Assembly (NCBI RefSeq): GCF_964237555.1
Contig: NC_091445.1
Location: forward strand, 20,222,485-20,286,484
Reading direction: 5' to 3'
Source: Oryctolagus cuniculus
Lineage: Eukaryota > Chordata > Mammalia > Lagomorpha > Leporidae
DNA length: 64,000 bases
The translations under genes and the position numbers were made by a program. A model generated the notes under the pieces. That model did no database searches, had not been told where the DNA came from, and saw nothing but the letters and a program-made list of their open reading frames with translations. This document shows positions 42,373 to 55,450 of the stretch, piece by piece. The number at the start of each line of letters is the position of its first letter. Position 1 is the stretch's first letter.

Positions 42373-43011
42373 AGTAACAGCTTCTTCCCCACCCCCCTCA
42401 TTGAGTCCTGAATCACTCTTGCCTGTGGTCTTACATATTTTTCTCAATATATGGTGATGTGTTGAAGTGACTGGAAAAACTAACACCATATTTGGGTTTG
42501 GGGTGTCCATACTTTCCTTGTCTTTTGTCTCCAAATGTTTTCAATACTGCTTTTTGGCACTTTGTATATACATATACACGGGCTGCCAGGAGGCTAGTTC
42601 CTGCAGACAGGGCTGGGATTTTCAGTGGGGATTGATAATGTTCTGTGTTGAGAGGGTTATCTAAGCCAGAACTTGAGTTTCTATTTAAGCATCAGACTGT
42701 TACTAGATTCCAGGAGGCATTAGTTTGTTTGTAATTCTGAAGCTTGTCTGCTCAATCTCTCAGAGGATCCCCAAGATCCAAGTAGGGTGGGCTCAAAGTC
42801 ACAAAACCACATTTATTGTTTCCTCTTTGCTCACTGACATTCCCACTTTCTCATTGTGCTTTCTGAGATCACCTCTCAAACATACTAATCTTAGCAATTG
42901 CTTTGTGGAGTTCAAAGTGTTGGAACCGTGCTGCCCTTCTTTGAGGAAATAAGAAGTCAGGAATTTATGTTATTATATGGCATGGCCTACAATCTTATAA
43001 CACCATCATTC
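42373..43011. other. Unique sequence, no feature supported
   Basis: No repeat or gene recognised. Confidence 0.4.
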
Positions 43012-43319
43012 TTTAAAATTTTTAAAAAGATATTTATCTGTTTATTTGAAAGGGAGAAAGAGAGAGAGAGAGAATTTTCCATCCACTGGTTTACTTCCCA
43101 AATGGCCACAATAGCCGAGCTGGTCTAGGCCATAGCCAGGAGCATAGAACTCCATCCAGTCTCCATGTGAGTGACAAGGACCCAAGTACTTGGTCCTCCC
43201 ATGTGACCTGCAGGAATATGGATGGGAAGCAGAGCAGGTGCAAGTGGAACCAGTGTTCTGATGTCAATACCAGCTTCGTATGTGGTGGCTTAACCAATTA
43301 TATCACAATGCTGGCTCCC
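43012..43319 (-). mobile_element. Old C repeat
   Basis: Antisense: TTTTTAAAAAGATATTTATC, GAAAGGGAGAAAGAGAGAGA, CATCCACTGGTTTACTTCCC, GACAAGGACCCAAGTACTTG, head ...TATATCACAATGCTGGCTCCCC. Diverged, abutted by the next C repeat. Confidence 0.88.
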
Positions 43320-43612
43320 CTTCTTTGTAAAAATTTATTTTTAAAAGGCAGAGAGATCTTTCATCTGCTAGTTCATCTCTCAAAACATGCATAGCAGCCC
43401 AGGCTGGGCTAGGCTGAAGCTGGGACCCAGGAACTTAATCTAGCTCTCCCATGTGGGTAGCAGAGACTTAACTACTTGTATTCCAGAAGCTGTCTCCTGT
43501 AGTGTACATTAGCAAGAATCAGAGATGCGCTGGAACTTGAACTGACCACTCTGATATGGGATGTGAACATCCCAAGTAGTATTTTAACAACTGCACCAAA
43601 TGTCTGCACCAC
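43320..43612 (-). mobile_element. Old C repeat, tandem with the previous
   Basis: Antisense: TAAAAATTTATTTTTAAAAG, GGCAGAGAGATCTTTCATCT, GCTGAAGCTGGGACCCAGGA, TCTCCCATGTGGGTAGCAG, a GATATGGGATGTGAACATCC segment and head ...CTGCACCAAATGTCTGCACC. It has inserted at or beside the head of its neighbour, a pattern also seen at 17.2-17.9 kb. Confidence 0.85.
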
Positions 43613-45515
43613 CACACCATGATTCACAACAGAAATTTCCTGGGCCAGACACTGAAGACTTGAAAGCACTTTCAAGGTGGCTTTCTTGGCTAATTGTCTC
43701 AAATTAAGCTTCTTGAATTGATCAAAAGAATTATATATTAAAATAATTAGATATTTTTAAAATACTGACCTACTATTTAGGTTAGTTATCAGAGCTATCA
43801 TTTTATGAAATAGAGAGTGATTCTATGCATGGAATATTATATGAGAAAAGTTCATTTATCTTTCTGAATTTTACTGTTGGCTGAATATTCAATTGCAATT
43901 TACTTTCTTTAGAAAAGCTGTCAATTCTAGGAAACAACAAAACATTTCAAGTCAGTTATATTGAATATTTTTTACAGACTAATAAAATCAGTCATAAAAT
44001 GTGAAAGGCAATTAGCAAGCGTGTGTTTCTATTGAGCACATAACCCAAAGACAGAACAATGACAACTCAGTTCATGAGTTTCCATGTTTACCAGAAGAGT
44101 AGTTCCCACAGCCTGCCCTAAAGATATGGTATTGAAATGGGATGGTAGATAAACAGGGGACCAACAGACATTCATGGCAGACTTAGAAGTTCTGCAGAGA
44201 AAGTTACTGGGAGTGTCAAATCTGTTTTTAAATAATATGTTGTATAAAACCTTAGATATTTTAGTCTACATTGTAAATTCTCCATGATCTGGATCTGTCA
44301 TCTAGAATCATATATAACCATATTTCAAGTTATATATGAAAAAGTGTTAAATAAATATTCTCCATATTCAAGATGCAGCTATAATGACAAATGAAATCTC
44401 ATGTACAGATTTCCAGATTAAAATTGATTTTTTCCGTTTTGCTTTAATTATGGATAAAGGCTGAGAATCTTACTCTTGTCTGTCACCAGTGACAGCTAAT
44501 GGGAATTTCATCAATTTTAAGATTTTGTATATTAAGAAATAGGAGTAATAAAAATTTTACATTTTCTTTTTTGAAAAAAATGATTGACATTTTCATGTAG
44601 ATTTCAAAGTTGCATTCATTCCTCAAGTGAGTTGTGGCTGCCTCTCCAGTCTCCTGTCTGTCCTTGGACATGGAGCTTTCTTTGTCCTGAGTTCTCTGAG
44701 GTGTCAGCACTTTCAAAGAGCATGTAAGGTGTGTTCCCCTAAGCTAAGTGACTTTAATGGGGAATATGTATCTTTATTCATTATGAGTCACATGTTGTGT
44801 ATAAGGAAAATTCTGGCATTACAGAGGAGGAGGCACATCTCATTTTTCTTATAAAGTTCTGCTCCTATCAGTTTAATTGATCCTGCTCTTGTCAGAAGGC
44901 AGTTTGTGTCAGTCTAGCACAAAGGGATACAACTCTTAAAGAGATACACACTTGAGGGCCAAGTTGTACATTTTTACAGAGTTACTGTCAGGTTCATATC
45001 TGTTAACATTATGCAAGGGATGGAAAGAAGAGATAAGGGCTAAGAGAGCTGTTTTCTCAGTGGGCCAATTAGATGAGGAGACTGAATATGAAGAGTGAGC
45101 AGGTTGGACCTCTCAGGCCCAGACTACTTAGAATACAAGTGAACAGCGACGTGCAGAGAATGTCCTTAACTCACGAGGAATGATCCGTGGAAAAGTGTCT
45201 TTAATGGTTAGAAATGATAATGTGGTGTTAGGGAGTCTGTGTAAAAATGTTTCCAGCATGCACAGTCAGTCTAATAGGTCATCCTGTTTGAGGAGGAGAA
45301 AATACTTGTGACTGAATTTTTGTCTTACATACAATTTAAAGGTTACGTTTCTCTTAAAGAAAAATACTGCTTACTAGCTTACTACACGTAAGCCTTTTTT
45401 TTTTTTTTTAAAAATTCACCATTGTGGCTAAACTAATATAAATGAATTTACAATATAATATAAATAAATTTCTTAGAAAATTAACATTTGGTCTCAACCA
45501 AAGCTATGTTTTTTT
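43613..45515. other. About 1.9 kb unique sequence
   Basis: AT-rich. A T run lies at 45397-45409. Short frames (44483-44716, 44627-44854) overlap on opposite strands and show no domain. No gene or transposon that I can support. Confidence 0.45.
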
Positions 45516-45526
45516 AAAGCACAACT

Positions 45527-45527
<1 letters not shown>

Positions 45528-45557
<30 letters not shown>

Positions 45558-45843
45558 GACAGGCAGAGTAAGACAGTGAGAGAGAGAGACAGAGAGAAAG
45601 GTCTTCCTTCCGTTGGTTCACCCCCCAAATGGCTGCCACGGCCGGCGCTGCGCTGATCAGAAGCCAGGAGCCAGGTGCCTCCTGGTCTCCCATGCCAGTG
45701 CAGGGCCCAAACACTTGGGCCATCCTCCACTCCCTTCCCGGAGCCACAGCAGAGAGCTGGACTGGAAGAGGAGCAACCAGGACAGAACTGGTGCCCCAAC
45801 CGGGACTACAACCTGGAGTGCCTGGTGAGCCTCGGCGCCGGCC
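45528..45843 (-). mobile_element. Young C repeat (CSINE2) with deleted box A region and TSD
   Basis: Antisense: long T run (to 45557), GACAGGCAGAGTAAGACAG, GA stretch, AAAGGTCTTCCTTCCGTTGG, GCTGCCACGGCCGGCGCTGC, then ...CCTGGAGTGCCTGGTGAGCC with TCGGCGCCGGCC. About 30 bases of the head between the box B area and GAGCC are missing compared with the copies at 12027 and 55623. TSD AAAGCACAACTC at 45516-45527 and 45845-45856, perfect. Confidence 0.95.
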
Positions 45844-45935
45844 AAAAGCACAACTCTTTAAACAATCTGTTGGGCCAGATAAAGGTAGGGACGAAGTGTG
45901 AAGAGTGCCTAGAACTACAGCTACTTGCTTTGTGT

Positions 45936-46066
45936 GAGGAAACTGAATTCTTTCATGGAAATGTGAGATTAAAAGGCCAAGTTTATTTTGGTACAGTTTT
46001 TTTGAAATCCATGTATTGGTTTTTCATAATATGCATTTTCCATGAACTTTTTGAAGGGTCCCTTTT
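45936..46066 (-). mobile_element. Small mariner-like TIR element
   Basis: Complement of the 37043-37166 element: AAGTTTATTTTGGTACAGTT, TTTTTCATAATATGCATTTT, then CCATGAACTTTTTGAAGGGT. The left end (TTCTTTCATGGAAATG) is decayed. No coding capacity. Confidence 0.7.
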
Positions 46067-46069
46067 ACA

Positions 46070-47365
46070 TATTCAAAAGCTCAAACACAGGAGCATACAT
46101 TGCACCAGTAAGAATCACTGAATCACTAAAAGAATGGATTTACGGCATACAAAACTCACGTGTGGAAAGATAAATACTTTGATGGGAAAATCTCCACCTT
46201 GCATTTAAAAAAATATTAATTCCACAAGAAAGAAATCAGTCTCGTTTGAGGACAGTCTTCTGAAATAAAATTTTGTTAGTTTTAGCACTTGCCATTTGGA
46301 TTTGTCTGGGTCCTTCCCAGTAATGTTTCATCTCTACATACATCTGTTTATTTTGATTTTGACTTATTTTTATATTTACAGATAGTGCTCAGAGATGACC
46401 TCAATTTATGAACATTCTTTGCAGAATGGAATGAGATACAGGTGATTTCTGTAAGTTTGATGAAGCTTGAGACTTCTCTTAGAACTAAAGTAGTGTAGCA
46501 TATTATGTCAACCTAATAAGTTGTCCTAATAGCTTTTTTGTGTTTTTGGATGAATTCCAAGCTACACATTGATTCTCACTTCTTTTGTCATCATGTGTCT
46601 GTATTCATGATCACTCCATTTTGCAAAGATGGAATGCTCATGGTAGATACCTTTTACAAGTATACATAAAATATAACAACTGACAAAAAAAACTTAAATA
46701 ATTGCTTTGGTGTATTTCTTCCTAGAAAGAATGTGTCTGTCAGACTGTAATTGGAAACAAAATTAGAGAGAGGGAAGGAATCCCCTGTTCATACTGAAGA
46801 AAAGTGGCTTTTCATGTTAAGGTTTAAATTTAAATATTAGTGAAAATGTACATGAAAATGTTTCCCTATGCTTGATTCCTTGACCATTCTAAGAATCTTT
46901 GAGTATACGCATAGCACATTTGTGAGTTATTTTTTCTTATTTATCAAAATAACATTGGCTGATAAATACAAGTTTTCAAATGTCTTTATTCTAATTTGTG
47001 TCTTTGCAATGCTGAAAACCCAGTCAATTCATCATTTATAGCATACATACATGTGTTGGATGTCTAATCTAGCCTGAATGGAATGATAATTAGTACCAGG
47101 GTATACATTTTCTACTCTGATAATATTTCCTTTTAATTTTATGGTTTTTCCAAGAATATTAGTTACAATTTTAGTAAGAACCCAAGTATAGAAGTATGGA
47201 GGATTTATTTCCTATGATACAAACATACACATTTGGCTGAATGACATTTGTGTTTGAAAATTGCTTGGTGACCTGCCCTTGTTCTAGATGTTAGACTATG
47301 AGACATCCAATGTGTGTCAAGGCAGTTGTGTTATAGCAGAAAGCAGAGAATATAAGTCAATTTAT
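46070..47365. other. About 1.3 kb unique sequence
   Basis: AT-rich, no repeat or gene recognised. Confidence 0.45.
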
Positions 47366-47368
47366 AAA

Positions 47369-47692
47369 TTTTTTTAAAAAAATATTTATTTATTTGAGAG
47401 GCAGAGTTACAGAGAGAGAGGAGGAGACAAAGAGAGATGTCTTCTATCCGCTGGTTCACTGCCCAAAGGTTAGCAATGGCTGGACTTGATCCAATCCACA
47501 GACAGGAGCCAGGAGCTTCTTGTGGGCCTCCCATTTGAGTGCAGGGGCCCAAGCACTTGGGCCATCTTCCACTGATTTCCCAGGCCATTAGCAGGAGGAT
47601 GGGTCAGCTGTGGATCAGCTGAGAATTGAACCAGCACCCATATGGGATGCCAGTGGTGCAGGAGGAGGCTTAACCTACTACACACAGGACCA
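47369..47692 (-). mobile_element. C repeat
   Basis: Antisense: TTTTTTTAAAAAAATATTTA, GAGAGGCAGAGTTACAGAGA, CTATCCGCTGGTTCACTGCC, GTGCAGGGGCCCAAGCACTT, CACCCATATGGGATGCCAG, then a decayed head ...CCTACTACACACAGGACC. Confidence 0.92.
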
Positions 47693-49390
47693 AAGTCCAA
47701 TTTCTTAAATTTTTGACTTAGCACACATCATGGCCCAAATATAAGACAAAAGATTTGGAAAAATATAAGATGAATTATAACAATAATCCCAAACTCCCTT
47801 GCCCTATTGGCTGTAAGGGATAGCCAGACTATAGAGTGGTATGGAGAAATGGAAGGGGAAAAATATAGATTAGTCCCTGGTGAATTCATGAGAAAAGTCT
47901 CAAAGATATGGAGTCAGTCTTCCATTTACCTCCAAAGGAAAAGATGGGAAGAGACACTGAAATAACTTAAATTAAGTTATCACTTAATGATTAGAGTATG
48001 AATTCTTAGATTATAAATTAAATTGAGTTATAGAAAAGAAAACTAAATTTCATGAATATCTTATTTGATAGAATGAGATTTATATTCATTATGTTTGGTT
48101 TTATATGTTCTCTCATTATAATTCCTGGCAGCTATAGTATTTTGAACCTCATTTCCCTCTATTTATTTCTATTAGAATTCCATACAGCAGAAGTTCGAAT
48201 TTTATAGGATTGTAACTGAAACTTTAATGAATGAGTTTTTTTTTTGACCATTTTAGTCTTCTCACAATTACCTTATATTTTCATCAAAGTTAGTTAGATA
48301 TTTAGCACTTTATTTTTTCTCTCTTGGAGTAAGGGAAGTAAATAAAACTTTCCAAAAAGTAAGAAAAATACAGTGGAATATTTTATCTTTTTCTCTTGAC
48401 ATAGTTCTAAATTGTCAACATTAAGGATGAGTAGAAAACACAAACACAAACTTTGTCTCATTTCTATGAATCAAATTGCACCAGAAAAATAATCTTAACA
48501 TTGACCTTTAATGTCTGCTTTGCAAAAATCCCACCACCTTTCATAGGGAATGTTGGCAGGACTGGTACTGTCCTAATAATGCCCTTAACTGATGTGGAAG
48601 TGAAGAGTCCTGCTGTCAATTATTCTCTCCACCACTTTCTTTCCCTTGATCATTCCGTCATAATGTAATCTGTTTCCTCTAAAAATTTTATTTATTTCAG
48701 AAACAAGTGCAGCACTAAATGCAAATTAACTGATTCTTAAAAGTTTGATGAAGCAGCTGGCACATTATAAATTTTAAATTGAATAAAAATTAGGTAAAAT
48801 TAATTCTCCTTCCTTAGATTTTCTTAGGCATAATAAGATGGGGAATGGCTAATTTGACACATGAGTAATGAGTAAATTTTTGCTGCTTTAAGTTACAGAT
48901 GCATGCGTTTACCTATTGGGTTTGTTTGGAGATAAATTTCTTTTGACAGTCTTGGGGACATATTGAAAATAATCAGAATCAATCCATCATATAGGATTAT
49001 AAATGATTAAATTATTTAAACTCAATATATTGCCCTTCTTTGAGATGGTTTTTATTTACATGACTTGCTGCTTTGGGTGTTACTTTTATTTTAACTTGTA
49101 TTGAGGAGAAATCAAGGTGCATAAGTATTTTGATGAATAATGTAGCATGCTTCAATAATCAGTGGAGTTCAAATGCGTTCAAATAAAGATTCTTAGGTTC
49201 TACTTACGGTTTCCATCTTAGTGGACTTGGTGGCAGATATTCCAGGAATCTGATTGCTGGACTCAATCAGATTCTTTTGTCAGAGTCTCATGCAGTTTTT
49301 CCTAGGACATTTTGATAAACAGTGAAATGGAGTCTCCTCACTTATTATTTCTCTACTGTTTACTAAACATCTGATCAAAGACATGTTTGT
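47693..49390. other. About 1.7 kb unique sequence
   Basis: AT-rich, no repeat or gene recognised. The open frame at 48453-48668 has no domain. Confidence 0.45.
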
Positions 49391-49404
49391 CCATAATTAA
49401 CTTT

Positions 49405-49739
49405 TTAAAAAAGATTTATTTATTTATTTGAAGGTCAGAGTTACATACAGAGAGGAGAGGCAGAGAGAGAGAGAGAGAGAGAGGTCTTCCATCCACTGAT
49501 TCACTCCCCAGATGGCCGCAAGGCTGGAGTTGGGCCCATCATAACCCAGGGGCAGGAGCTTTTTCTGAATCTACCATGTGGGTGCAGTGGCCCAAGGACT
49601 TGGGCCATCTTCCACTGCTTTGCCAGGCTGTAGCAGAGAGCTGGATCACAAGTGGAGCAGCCAGGACTTGAACTGGCGCCCAGATGGGATGCCGGCATTG
49701 CAGGCATTGGCTTTACCCGCTACACCACAGCGCTAGCCC
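49405..49739 (-). mobile_element. C repeat with 14-bp TSD
   Basis: Antisense: AAAAAAGATTTATTTATTTA, GA stretch (about 49450-49483), CTTCCATCCACTGATTCACT, GTGCAGTGGCCCAAGGACTT, GGCGCCCAGATGGGATGCCG, head ...CACCACAGCGCTAGCCCC. TSD CCATAATTAACTTT at 49391-49404 and 49740-49753, perfect. Confidence 0.95.
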
Positions 49740-49754
49740 CCATAATTAACTTTA

Positions 49755-50300
49755 AAATAAGCTTTTTAAAGTAATTTTGGATTTATTAAAAATAAATATT
49801 ACAAACTTCCCATGAATCCTGTATCCCAGTTTCTCCTGTTATTAGCTTCATACATTAATACAGTACATTTGTCACAACTAATGAGCCAAATGAATATTTT
49901 AAATTATTCAAATTGGCATCCTTTCCTAATGTCCGTTTTCTCTCCCAGGACTCCATCCTGGTTAGCACGCTGTCCTTATTTATCAGATCTCTTTAAAAGC
50001 CTCTTGGCTGTAGTGGTTTCTCAGACATTTTCTGTATTTTATGACCTCAACAGTTTTGAAGAGCATAGTAATAAGCATCCTTTTATTGGGATTTGTCTTT
50101 TATTTTTCTATAGTTCCACTGGAATTAAGGGTTTTGTGGGGAAGATCAGTGCCACTTTTATCACATCACATAAAGAGACTTGCTATCAACATAATTTATC
50201 TCTGTTGACGCACCATTGGTCTATTGGCTGAAGTCTTGTTTTCTTGAGTTGCTTTTTTTTCCTCCTTTACATACTTGTCAGTAGCTAACTAGCCAGAGTG
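49755..50300. mobile_element. Ancient L1-family 3' UTR-like sequence
   Basis: The order ATTACAAACTTCCCATGAAT, CCCAGTTTCTCCTGTTATTA, AGTACATTTGTCACAACTAA, CCTAATGTCCGTTTTCTCTC, TGACCTCAACAGTTTTGAAG and TATCAACATAATTTATCTCT recalls the long 3' UTR segment of old L1M/HAL1-type LINEs. The 139-codon frame at 49812-50231 lies inside it and is not a gene. Orientation is uncertain. Confidence 0.5.
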
Positions 50301-51864
50301 AAGGTCTGGGGAGTTATAGCCTATATCTGGAGGGAAGAATATCTATCTACATAAATGATTTGAATTCTTCTGCATAAGAGATGCATCTACTGTTTCAAGA
50401 GGGAAAATGAGAGCATACATATTGGGTCTTTTAGTATTGTTTATTTAATATCAGCAGTCATTTTCACAGGATACTCTTTTTTTTTTTTTCATTTATTTCT
50501 TTGACAGAGGAGGAATTAGCATAAGCCTTTTACGCTCAGTGGGACCATGTTCCACTAACTGTTGATGAACATTTAGGCAAAGCAAGTAAAATTAAATAAT
50601 TCCTGGTGTTGACAATTCATCTTCACTGAGTATAATTTTCTCTCTTATACATTCTCCTTTTACTTTTTTTCCTACATGCCTATTATAACTTGTCTTTTTG
50701 TCACATTCTCAGTTTGGTTTAGGGCAGCTGTGTGCCATGTTTGATGAGGGGTCACTTCAGAGGCAGTTTTCATGCTTTGCCCTGACCATCAATCAGCCAC
50801 GATGAGAACTCGTGTGAGCAATTTCCTCTTTGAAAACACCTTGCCAGACTCTTGAGAGCAGGAGAGGGAAGGCAGGCCTAGCAAGAATGAGAAGACAAGA
50901 CATAGAGTACGATGCCAATTTTCTAAATCTGTTGTTCTGCTGGAAAGATTGTGAGAGATGATGGATGACTGATATCACTCTCAAGTGTCTTTTATCCCTT
51001 AGGATAATTTTGCCAATTTTCCAGTGAACTTAAATGCCCACAGATGTTTGAAATGAAACCTGCTGATTTGTAACTCAAAGGCTTTAACTGCCAAATGGTT
51101 GGAGAATGTCAGTGGAAAATGGCAATTTGACTATAGTTTTAGCAGAAGACCATGGAGTGTCCTGAAGATACTCTTATAATTTGTCACTAGCAGAAATGTC
51201 TGGCCTAATGATTTTTTAGTAGATTAGGGGTAAGAATGGAATGTTAAGTGCTGCTCACTTTGGAACACGGTTGGAGAATATATACTAGGTCCCCCATCTA
51301 TTGCCGTTGATATTCCTAAGTCAAAGAAAAAGTGTTAAATAAGAGATGGGTTTGCAATTTTGCTGTGTTTTACATTTATTAAAATGGCTGTGAATACTAA
51401 TGAAGGATTTGATGGAACATGAAATATAAGAACTTTTTAAAAAAAGAAAAGTAGTGGGCACTCACAAGAAATGGATATGATGTGGAGTGAAAAGGGCGTG
51501 TATTTTATAGTTACAATATTGCTCTGGAATTCACTGGGGGAGACCTTGTCTTCTGCGTGTCCTTCTGGCTTGCAAGCTTCATCCCAGTGGTCTGGCAGTC
51601 TCTGAGGCACCTCACCAAATGTTTGCTGGAAAGACAGACTTGCCTTTGTTTTCCCTTCCTATCCCCCATCAAGCCCATCGTCCATCTGCAATTCAATCTT
51701 TTAAAGGCTGTACACATTCGAATTTTTAAATATTTAGGGTCAGAATTTCATAATTATTTGAAAATTGTATTCTTTTCTGAAATATCCATGCCAATATATT
51801 CTTTGTCCACATTTACTGTCCCTTTAACAAACCGATTACCACATCTATCCATACTTAGCCTGTA
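50301..51864. other. About 1.6 kb unique sequence
   Basis: No repeat or gene recognised. Frames at 51511-51717 and 51557-51877 overlap on opposite strands and show no domain. Confidence 0.45.
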
Positions 51865-52040
51865 TTTCTCAACTTAGTTGCTTAATAGAACATCTGGGAA
51901 CTTTAAAAACCATATAGAGGCCTGGATTCCACCTTGACAATGAATCAGAATCCTTGGCAGAGCCAAGGCATTGGTATTTTTTTGAGATTCTCCCAAGGGA
52001 CTCTGATGCACAATTATAGTTGAGAATTAGTGGTCTAGGC
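51865..52040. mobile_element. hAT-Charlie non-autonomous element (MER5A-like)
   Basis: ATCTGGGAACTTTAAAAACC, ATGAATCAGAATCCTTGGCA, GGCATTGGTATTTTTTTGAG, AGGGACTCTGATGCACAATT with GAGAATTAGTGG at the end, in the order of MER5A-type elements with hAT-like ends. Diverged, family name from memory. Confidence 0.6.
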
Positions 52041-53044
52041 TATGGATGCCAGATAGATTTTTACGTCATGCGACAGCACTGACCATTAACAGCCGCCCAG
52101 AGAACAGTGTTGAGAATGATCTCAAGGTCTTCTGTAGGTCAAAGTAAGAGCATTGTGATGGCAATCCTGGTGTCTTCCCACAGTACTAGTGAAGGGAGTA
52201 GTAGTTCACACATCAGAGTCTTGCCATTCCCTCACTGTGGCCTTCCAACTAGATGTTTTCCCTCATGAACCTTAAGTTCATTCCTTATTTCTTTGATCTT
52301 TACTCATATGATGAGGCCTGCCATGCATATCTCATAATACTGAGGAGTTTTATTTTATGTAACTGTTGCTTTTAGTTTTACTAAAGAGTGAATTCTATGA
52401 TTAGATAGTCCCCACACATATACACATACACATGAAGACACCCAAGACACACAACTACTTCATATTACAGTCAAAGTAATACAACATTTAGTATGGTAAA
52501 AATATAATGAATCCTTTTATGCCATGATTATTGACAATATTAATAGTTTGTGAATTTTACACATTTTCCTTGTATTCTCAGTTCTAATTCTGCTTACTCT
52601 GTGTCTTCCTCTAGTTATTTAATCTGCCTAAGTGTCAGTTTTGTTACTACTAGAATTAACATCATCATTTATTTCATAAGGGTTGTGGGTACATGTATAC
52701 CCATGTTGGATACTAGTAAAATTCTTTGAACCAAATAACACCTCAAAAAATATCAAACTTTTAGTGATTATTATTTGCGTATGCATCATATGATCATTCA
52801 TGAGTATTTGCCAATTCATTTCATCTGGTTGCTGGTGTTCATCACACTCCCTTGCTACCTTTAAGCCCTTATCTATTTAACAGAAAATAACACTTTGGAG
52901 GGTGGGATCATAACATACCATGGAAACAGCTCTGCCCCCACTACAACTAGAATTAATGAATCAATTAGTAGAGTCACTATTCAGACCTAAAACGATCTAG
53001 CAACACTCTAAAGTAGCAAATAGACAACAGTTATTAATATTATA
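52041..53044. other. About 1 kb unique sequence
   Basis: AT-rich, no repeat or gene recognised. A short CACATA-rich patch lies at 52413-52433. Confidence 0.4.
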
Positions 53045-53190
53045 AAGCCAGTTGACTTACAATATCTCATTTGATGCTTATAACAGCCTGTGATGAAAGT
53101 ATTTTTAAGCTCATTTTATAGATGATTAAGCAGAAGTTCAGTGAACTAAAATGGATTTTGTCTCAATTGTATCAGATAATTTTCAGAATT
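53045..53190 (-). repeat. MIR or L2 fragment
   Basis: TCATTTGATGCTTATAACAG, CATTTTATAGATGATTAAGC then AGAAGTTCAGTGAACT, the complement order of the MIR core. Diverged. Confidence 0.55.
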
Positions 53191-54789
53191 AAAGTTACAG
53201 CTGTAGTGTCACCAGAGTATTTTATTTCCACAACTCAAAGTTTTCCTTAGATTGTGCTGTTTTAGATTGATGAACTACAAACCATTATATTTAAAAATTT
53301 AAAGTAATGTGCACTTATAGATAATTAACCTTAGTTCAGAAAACTGAGAATTTATAGTGCTTATTTTATTTATGCTGCATAAAACTCCATATTGAATATT
53401 TTGGTATTTGTGTATAGTTATCTTGTGAAAGTTTCAGGATAATGTAAATTTTATTTCTCATGATGGTGTAAGTCAACTATCTCGTCTACTTTAAGAAAAA
53501 CCCCATGACTTTGGGGTGAACAAATATTCCCATTGCAAAATTACCTGCTTGAAATTAGAGATTATGTCTTGTGCAGAGAAGGTAAAATTTACTTCTCATT
53601 TCTGAGGATGACCATTTCCCAGCATATTGACATCACGATTTGTAGCTCTGTGAGATATTATCATATCCTGAATACTACAGGTGTTAAACATTTAAGGGCC
53701 AACATTTCAAAGCACTGTCGAAATTTCTATGCCCAATAGCTCTTGCATATGTTTTCTCATGCCCTTGAATTAGCCATGCATGCAGAAGTGCATGTGCAAA
53801 CCATATGGCAAGAGATCCGCATGTCACTTCCAAAATTGTCTTCCTCCAAAGGTCTAGGTTGCACAGAAATAAAATCACAGTTTAAGACAATAAGGGCTTG
53901 GAATCTGAAATACTTGATCAAATTGAAGCATGACATTTATTTTTAGAATCAACATTTAAACCCTATGAGCAGCTAAATGACTCTTTCAGTTGGAATTTTA
54001 GCCACAGCAACAGAGTCTTACCTCTTTTTGAGAACTACACATTCAAATAAGTCTAAACATCCTCCCTTCCCAAAATTCTCTAAGGCAAAAATGAAATTGC
54101 AACAGAAAAAGTGCAGCAGTAGGTCAGTTGACTTACCATCTGTACTGAGAGTAAGTCAGGAAGTATAGCTCAGGTGTGATGTATTTATTTTCATTACAGG
54201 TTGTGCTTGTTCTCACTTGCAACAGGTCTGACCACTTCCTGTTGTGTGAAACCCTGTCCATCACACACACTTAAATTGCCACCCTGATTTCTTCTGGTAT
54301 CTGAGTTCTAACTCCTGTGAATGGCCAGACTCAGTCTTCATTCTACTTTATCTCCCGTGAATTCTGCAACCACATTTGTTTGGCTCAAGTTTCTGTACGC
54401 AGAGTATGTTAATTAAATCTTTATCATTCACGAATCTTCTACAAATAATACCATGTGGTATTATATGTGTGCTCAATAACTAACATAGTGAATGGAAATG
54501 AAGTCACATTTTCAGTTTAATAGTTTGTCATATCAGCAGTCTATCAATCCATTTTGTTAAAAATTCTACACAGAATGTATACATTTCTGACATCTAAATG
54601 TTCACTACATTAGCTAAAGTGCATGGGAAGAGAGGTGAGTGAATTTTAAATAGCACACAGTCAATAAGTATTTTTTGAAAATATAGCATTGAAGTGGTTA
54701 CTGGACAAGGGAGTTAGCCATGGCTGTTTGGAGAAGGAATGTTCAAAAAAAAAAAAAAAAAAAAAAACAAACCAGCAACTTGAGAGAAG
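53191..54789. other. About 1.6 kb unique sequence with isolated poly(A)
   Basis: No gene or repeat body recognised. A run of 24 A residues at 54745-54768 has no SINE or L1 body attached on its left. Confidence 0.4.
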
Positions 54790-55450
54790 ATCACGAGGGC
54801 ATAGCATGTCTGATATGATCAGGAAGTAAGAAGAATCAATGGAGCAGAGTGTGCGACAGAAAAGGGGAGAAAGAGATGAAGACAGAGGTAGGAGTATGTA
54901 TGCCGGTGGCAGATTATGAAAACTCTTGAGGGTCACTCTTAGAATTTTTTTTTTCTACCGTAAGTGTTACTTTTCTAGTTTTAGTCACAGTATTGACATA
55001 GATTAGTTTATACTATAAAGAGCTTACTTTAGCCTCTTTCTTGGGAATAAGCTATAGTGCTGTAACAAGCAGTGCAGGAAGACCGGACAGCAGGCTGTTC
55101 CAACTGTCCAAATGAAAAATGATGATGGCTTAGATCATAGAGGTAGTGGTGAACATGATGAGAAGTCATCAGTTATTGGATTGTATTCCGAAATTATAAT
55201 CAACAAATTGATGATGTGCTGAATTAAAGATATGATTACAAGGAGAAGGCAAGTTTAAACAGAGGTAAAAACCGGAAAGATAGAATTGGCATCAACTGAG
55301 ATGTAGAAGGTAGTGAATAGTACAGATTTGGTTGAAGAATTAAGAGTTCAGTTTTAGATATGCTGGGTTTGAAATGCCCAAGCAGAAATTTAAGTGGAAA
55401 TGAATGAGTAGACAATTTAATGTACAAGTTTGGAGTATGACATGTCTGGG
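54790..55450 (-). mobile_element. L2 ORF2-derived fragment
   Basis: Antisense and decayed. TCCAAATGAAAAATGATGAT with GGCTTAGATCATAGAGG is the complement of a conserved L2 stretch, followed by GTTCAGTTTTAGATATGCTG with GGTTTGAAATGCCCAAGCAG. The part 54950-55050 matches less well and may be unrelated. Confidence 0.5.

Noticed and set aside
45675..46121. 148-codon open frame
   Set aside because: It begins inside the antisense C repeat (45528-45843) and ends inside the mariner-like element (45936-46066), so it is a patchwork of transposon sequence.
49812..50231. 139-codon open frame on the plus strand, the longest outside recognised SINEs and the young L1
   Set aside because: Its DNA matches the order of an old L1-family 3' UTR. 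The predicted protein has no domain, and length alone is compatible with chance.
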